From assembly GCA_965248685.1 (NCBI GenBank), contig CBDFKC010000003.1, forward strand, positions 1 through 64,000: DNA of 64,000 bases, given 5' to 3'. Position 1 is the stretch's first letter. Each line of letters opens with the position of its first letter. This document shows positions 61,202-64,000 of the stretch, piece by piece. The notes beneath the pieces were generated by a model. The model ran no database searches. It was given only the letters and a program-made list of their open reading frames with translations, and had not been told where the DNA came from. The DNA comes from VYFG01 sp965248685. Lineage in GTDB: Bacteria; Pseudomonadota; Gammaproteobacteria; Arenicellales; Poriferihabitantaceae. The position numbers were made by a program, and so were the translations under genes.

Positions 61202-62658
61202 TCAATATAGGTTCTAAACAATTATCTTTACCCAAATCAATAGGATTTGTTGCCGGGCCAGTTTTCGCATTTACTATCGCCAGCAATGCCGCTCCTTCCG
61301 GACTGTCGATTCAGGGCTGGTGGACTACTGCGATAGCTTGCTGGATGGCAATATGGTGGATAACGGAAGCCGTGCCCCTGGCTGCTACTGCGTTGATTCC
61401 TGTAGTAGCGTTTCCTATAACGGAAATTAAATCTCTTGCAGAAATTGTAGAGTCTTATACACACCCATTGATCTTCCTGTTCCTGGGCGGATTCTTGCTG
61501 GCCAGGACCGTTAATATTTGGGGACTGGATAGACGCCTTGCTGAATCTGCAATTGCTTTGAGTGGAACCAGTCCACCCAGGCTGGTTGCTGCCATTATGC
61601 TGGTCACGGCCTTTCTCAGCATGTGGGTAAGCAATACTGCAACAGCAATGGTAATGCTGCCAATTGGCCTTTCCCTGATATCTCTTTTTAACCAGCATGA
61701 TCTCGAGGTATCTGAAAACTTCGAACCTGCATTGCTGCTTGGAATCGCTTACGCTGCGACAATCGGCGGCATCGGTACCATTATTGGCACACCTCCCAAT
61801 GCATTGTTTGTCGCATTTATGGAGTCTTCCTACGACATTCAAATCAGTTTTCTGCGCTGGATGGCCGTAGGGCTACCGCTAGTAGTTATTTTGCTTCCAC
61901 TCAGCTGGTTGCTACTGACCAAGTATGCTTTCAAACTGGATTCCCGGATCCCACTCCAGCTGGACAAGGCGATTCGTCAGCATATTTCTTCGCACCAGCC
62001 ATTAACCCGACCTCAGGTAATGGTTTCAATGCTACTGTGCACAGTAGCTGGGGCTTGGGTATTGCGTCCATTGATTGTTCAATTGGCTCCCTGGCTTCCG
62101 GTAACTGATGCTGGAATCGCGATGACAGGAGCGATTATTGCATTTGTTATCCCAGCAAATATTAAGCGCGGGCAGTTCTTGCTTGATTGGAAACAGGCTT
62201 CAAATATTCGCTGGGATGTGTTGATTCTATTCGGCGGTGGCCTCGCCCTTGCTTCCGCTATCAGTGGAACAGACCTGGCTTCCTGGATCGGTCATTGGCT
62301 AAACAGTTTGGAATTCCTCAACTACGCCCTGTTCTTGCTCTTACTGGGCGTAATTATTGTGGTTGTGGGCGAACTTGCAAGTAATACGGCCATGGCGGCG
62401 GTGTTCTTACCCATCGCTGGCGCCGCTGCAGCAAGTATGAACTTGAGCCCGCTAGCATTGACATTACCTGTGACGCTATTTGCAACACTTGGCTTCATGC
62501 TTCCTGTTGCGACACCGCCTAACGCAATTGTATTTAGTAGTGGCGCGCTGCGAGTACAGCAAATGATGAAAGCCGGGATAGTACTGGATATTCTAGGTGT
62601 TGTGATTGTATCAGTGGGTATTTTGTCTTTCGACTTATGGACTTTCCTAATTGGTTAG
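61198..62658 (+). CDS. DASS/SLC13-family Na+:dicarboxylate symporter
   Basis: The 486-residue protein has eleven to twelve helices and the DASS signatures: GWWTTAIACWMAIWWITEAV, LIFLFLGGFLLARTVNIWGL, the first substrate/Na+ loop VSNTATAMVMLPIGL and the second ASNTAMAAVFLPIAGAAA, plus ATPPNAIVFSSGALRV near the end. Both Ser-Asn-Thr motifs are present, so Na+-coupled uptake of succinate, malate or a similar dicarboxylate (or sulfate in some relatives) is expected. The start is GTG 61198. Upstream Fnr-type boxes suggest low-oxygen induction. Confidence 0.9.
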   Translation: MINIGSKQLSLPKSIGFVAGPVFAFTIASNAAPSGLSIQGWWTTAIACWMAIWWITEAVPLAATALIPVVAFPITEIKSLAEIVESYTHPLIFLFLGGFLLARTVNIWGLDRRLAESAIALSGTSPPRLVAAIMLVTAFLSMWVSNTATAMVMLPIGLSLISLFNQHDLEVSENFEPALLLGIAYAATIGGIGTIIGTPPNALFVAFMESSYDIQISFLRWMAVGLPLVVILLPLSWLLLTKYAFKLDSRIPLQLDKAIRQHISSHQPLTRPQVMVSMLLCTVAGAWVLRPLIVQLAPWLPVTDAGIAMTGAIIAFVIPANIKRGQFLLDWKQASNIRWDVLILFGGGLALASAISGTDLASWIGHWLNSLEFLNYALFLLLLGVIIVVVGELASNTAMAAVFLPIAGAAAASMNLSPLALTLPVTLFATLGFMLPVATPPNAIVFSSGALRVQQMMKAGIVLDILGVVIVSVGILSFDLWTFLIG

Positions 62659-62691
62659 TGAAAAGTAACAGTAATTATATGTGTCGCCTGC

Positions 62692-62705
62692 TTGACCTGA
62701 ATCAA
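62692..62705. promoter_or_regulatory. Fnr/Anr-like box upstream of the universal stress protein
   Basis: TTGACCTGAATCAA matches TTGAT-N4-ATCAA at nine of ten defined positions, 64 bases before ATG 62770 (31 bases before the alternative ATG 62737). Anaerobic induction of Usp genes by Anr is known in Pseudomonas. Confidence 0.55.
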
Positions 62706-62769
62706 TCAAGTTTTCCGGTAACGCGGTAGATTAAACATGTTTCTGTTTAAGCAACATATGGTTAATCAA

Positions 62770-63204
62770 ATGAAAGCATATAAAAGAATTCTTTTACCTG
62801 TCGACTTTTCCGAACCCTGTAAGGTTGCCTCTGACCGCGCGAGGGAAGTAGCTGATTTATATGACGCTGAAGTAATCATGCTTCATGTCATTGACTACCT
62901 TCCACCAACATACGTATCTGTACAATTGCCCAAAGAATTTGCTTCCAAGGAATTTCTTCTGGATAAAGCAAAAAAACATTTGGCTGAATGGGCCTCAGCA
63001 ACCGGGTTTGAGCAAAGCGAGCAGATTATCGAAACCGGACAGCCCAAAAAAGCGATAGTAAATATAATTGAAAGCCTCGGCTGTGATTTGGCAATTTTAG
63101 CACCCCACGCCGATAGTGCATTTGTACGATTTTTTGGCTCCGTGACCAATGCGGTTGCACAAAACAGTAATTGTGACATTCTGGTGGTCCGGGCAGAAAG
63201 TTAG
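62770..63204 (+). CDS. Universal stress protein, UspA family
   Basis: From ATG 62770 the product has 144 residues: KAYKRILLPVDFSEPC, ASDRAREVADLYDAEVIMLH, VIDYLPPTYVSVQ, and the C-terminal nucleotide loop region APHADSAFVRFFGSVTNAVA followed by CDILVVR. Glycines of the ATP-binding G-x2-G motif are reduced, so ATP binding is uncertain. In-frame ATGs at 62737 and 62758 are possible starts. After the stop an imperfect hairpin (AGCCCGGGT with ACCCGGCT, 63202-63248) may end transcription. Confidence 0.85.
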   Translation: MKAYKRILLPVDFSEPCKVASDRAREVADLYDAEVIMLHVIDYLPPTYVSVQLPKEFASKEFLLDKAKKHLAEWASATGFEQSEQIIETGQPKKAIVNIIESLGCDLAILAPHADSAFVRFFGSVTNAVAQNSNCDILVVRAES

Positions 63205-63467
63205 CCCGGGTTCAATCAGGTAATTGTCGGGTTCATGCTTTACCCGGCTGAACAGTCATGTTGACTCTGAACGAATAGCCATGCTGATGATCTCCCCAAG
63301 CTACCCCAACCCGCTGAAATAACTTCTTGATCGATACATTATATATTAAACAGTTATTAGCCCACCCAGGGTCTGCACCCACGAGCTGTCGCATTGTCAG
63401 CCCGTGTCAATGCCAGGGTGCTTGCTATGGTCGTCACGGTAACGATCGATCAGGAAAAAACCGAAAG

Positions 63468-63728
63468 CTAACGCAAGCTACTTAGATTCGCGATTAGCGC
63501 AATTTTTTGCTGCTCCATCTGCTGGCGAATTTTATGCGCCAAATCCTGATCATGGCTCAGGACGGCCTGGCAAATCCTGGCGTGACCATGACTTGCTTCA
63601 TTTACGGCATCTTCCATAGCCTTACCTATAATTTCGGCAATCTTTGCTTGCTCCACTTTGGTAAGGGGCACCGTGAGCAGCCGGTCAATTTCTTGTGCCG
63701 CCAGATTTGCAATGTCTGTCAGATTCAT
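63468..63728 (-). CDS. Small hypothetical helical protein
   Basis: The 86-residue protein is predicted mostly helical (LTDIANLAAQEIDRLLTVPL, VEQAKIAEIIGKAMEDAVNE, IRQQMEQQKIALIANLSSL), with a His-rich turn (ASHGHARICQAV). It has no signal or membrane segment. No family is recognised. It lies 14 bases after the antigen-like gene on the same strand, so the two may be cotranscribed. The 63205-63467 spacer shows only the possible terminator near 63202-63248. Confidence 0.55.
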   Translation of the reverse strand: MNLTDIANLAAQEIDRLLTVPLTKVEQAKIAEIIGKAMEDAVNEASHGHARICQAVLSHDQDLAHKIRQQMEQQKIALIANLSSLR

Positions 63729-63742
63729 CGCTAATGCTCCGC

Positions 63743-63988
63743 TTAGCTTTGGGCTTTCCAGCTACCGTCGGCCTGTCTGCATGCGGTGCCGTAAACTTTC
63801 TCTTCCTTGCCGCCGCCAACAATAGCATCAACTACATACTCACGGCATGGTCCACTACCAGTCTCGTAAGTACGTGTCGGAGTCACCGCATACTGGTTAC
63901 CCGTATCCGGGTTCTGCCAGGTAGTGGAAACGCCGGTTCTCACATTCTCCAGTGAATGTGCGGTTTTGATTCGATCGGTGTCATCCAT
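63743..63988 (-). CDS. Surface-antigen-domain (17 kDa antigen-like) small protein
   Basis: The 81-residue protein has the typical WQNPDTGNQYAVTPTRTYE, GPCREYVVDAIVGGGKEEKV and YGTACRQADGSWKAQS, the C-terminal domain of the RT0821/Lpp0805-type surface antigens, which normally follow a lipoprotein signal and glycine zipper. Here neither is visible, so it is either a cytosolic or periplasm-less variant, or the start lies further right, beyond ATG 63988 near the window edge. Two conserved cysteines are present. Confidence 0.7.
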   Translation of the reverse strand: MDDTDRIKTAHSLENVRTGVSTTWQNPDTGNQYAVTPTRTYETGSGPCREYVVDAIVGGGKEEKVYGTACRQADGSWKAQS

Positions 63989-64000
63989 AGACCGTCCTAC

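Overview
The window looks like chromosomal DNA of a free-living, probably marine gammaproteobacterium. This is inferred from gene content only: a Na+-translocating NADH:quinone reductase (NQR), a tripartite tricarboxylate transporter, Fnr/Anr-type boxes, HemN, a HiPIP, and IS91/IS1182 elements. No rRNA, tRNA, CRISPR array or replication origin was seen.

Region 1 (1-9.9 kb) is an accessory, mobile-rich segment. Unrelated single genes all lie on the minus strand: a frameshifted secreted protein, a 2-oxopent-4-enoate hydratase-like protein, a SAM methyltransferase, two hypotheticals and a small membrane protein. They are separated by a decayed IS1182 element, an apparently intact IS91-type element with its own tyrosine recombinase, an older IS91-like remnant, two 73-bp palindromic direct repeats flanking one gene, two copies of a small-ORF module, and a 220-bp IS5-type MITE with a CTAA target duplication.

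Region 2 (9.9-28.7 kb) is metabolic. A TPP riboswitch precedes a thiamine ABC transporter (thiB-thiP-thiQ) whose last gene is a PhyH-family dioxygenase. Next come a sterol desaturase-like enzyme and a minus-strand cluster (YHS protein, DoxX-like membrane protein, NDH-2-like flavoprotein, YeeE/YedE transporter) divergent from a FixL/FixJ-like two-component pair. A TctCBA transporter follows, with a terminator-like hairpin after tctC, next to an LDH2-family dehydrogenase that lacks both usual active-site histidines, a LysR regulator and a YciI-like protein.

Region 3 (28.7-39.8 kb) holds a REP/MITE-like repeat, a methyltransferase, a GT2 glycosyltransferase with a large membrane protein, an IS4 remnant, and a plus-strand set (BisC-like molybdoenzyme, CitE-like CoA lyase, gamma-butyrobetaine hydroxylase-like dioxygenase, secreted hypothetical). 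It ends with a TacA-type antitoxin whose acetyltransferase toxin is broken.

Region 4 (39.8-64 kb) appears to be a low-oxygen bioenergetics island. Fnr/Anr-like TTGAT-N4-ATCAA sites precede hemN and a small Cys-rich gene, the HiPIP gene, nqrA, an ABC efflux operon, a DASS transporter and a universal stress protein. The nqrABCDEF-apbE-nqrM-CBS operon is complete, but NqrB lacks the threonine that normally carries covalent FMN. Between hemN and nqr are several decaying genes (AraC regulator with two stops, LOG-family remnant, GNAT and DUF1772 genes without ATG starts) and a sulfatase fused to two tandem pseudopilin-like domains.
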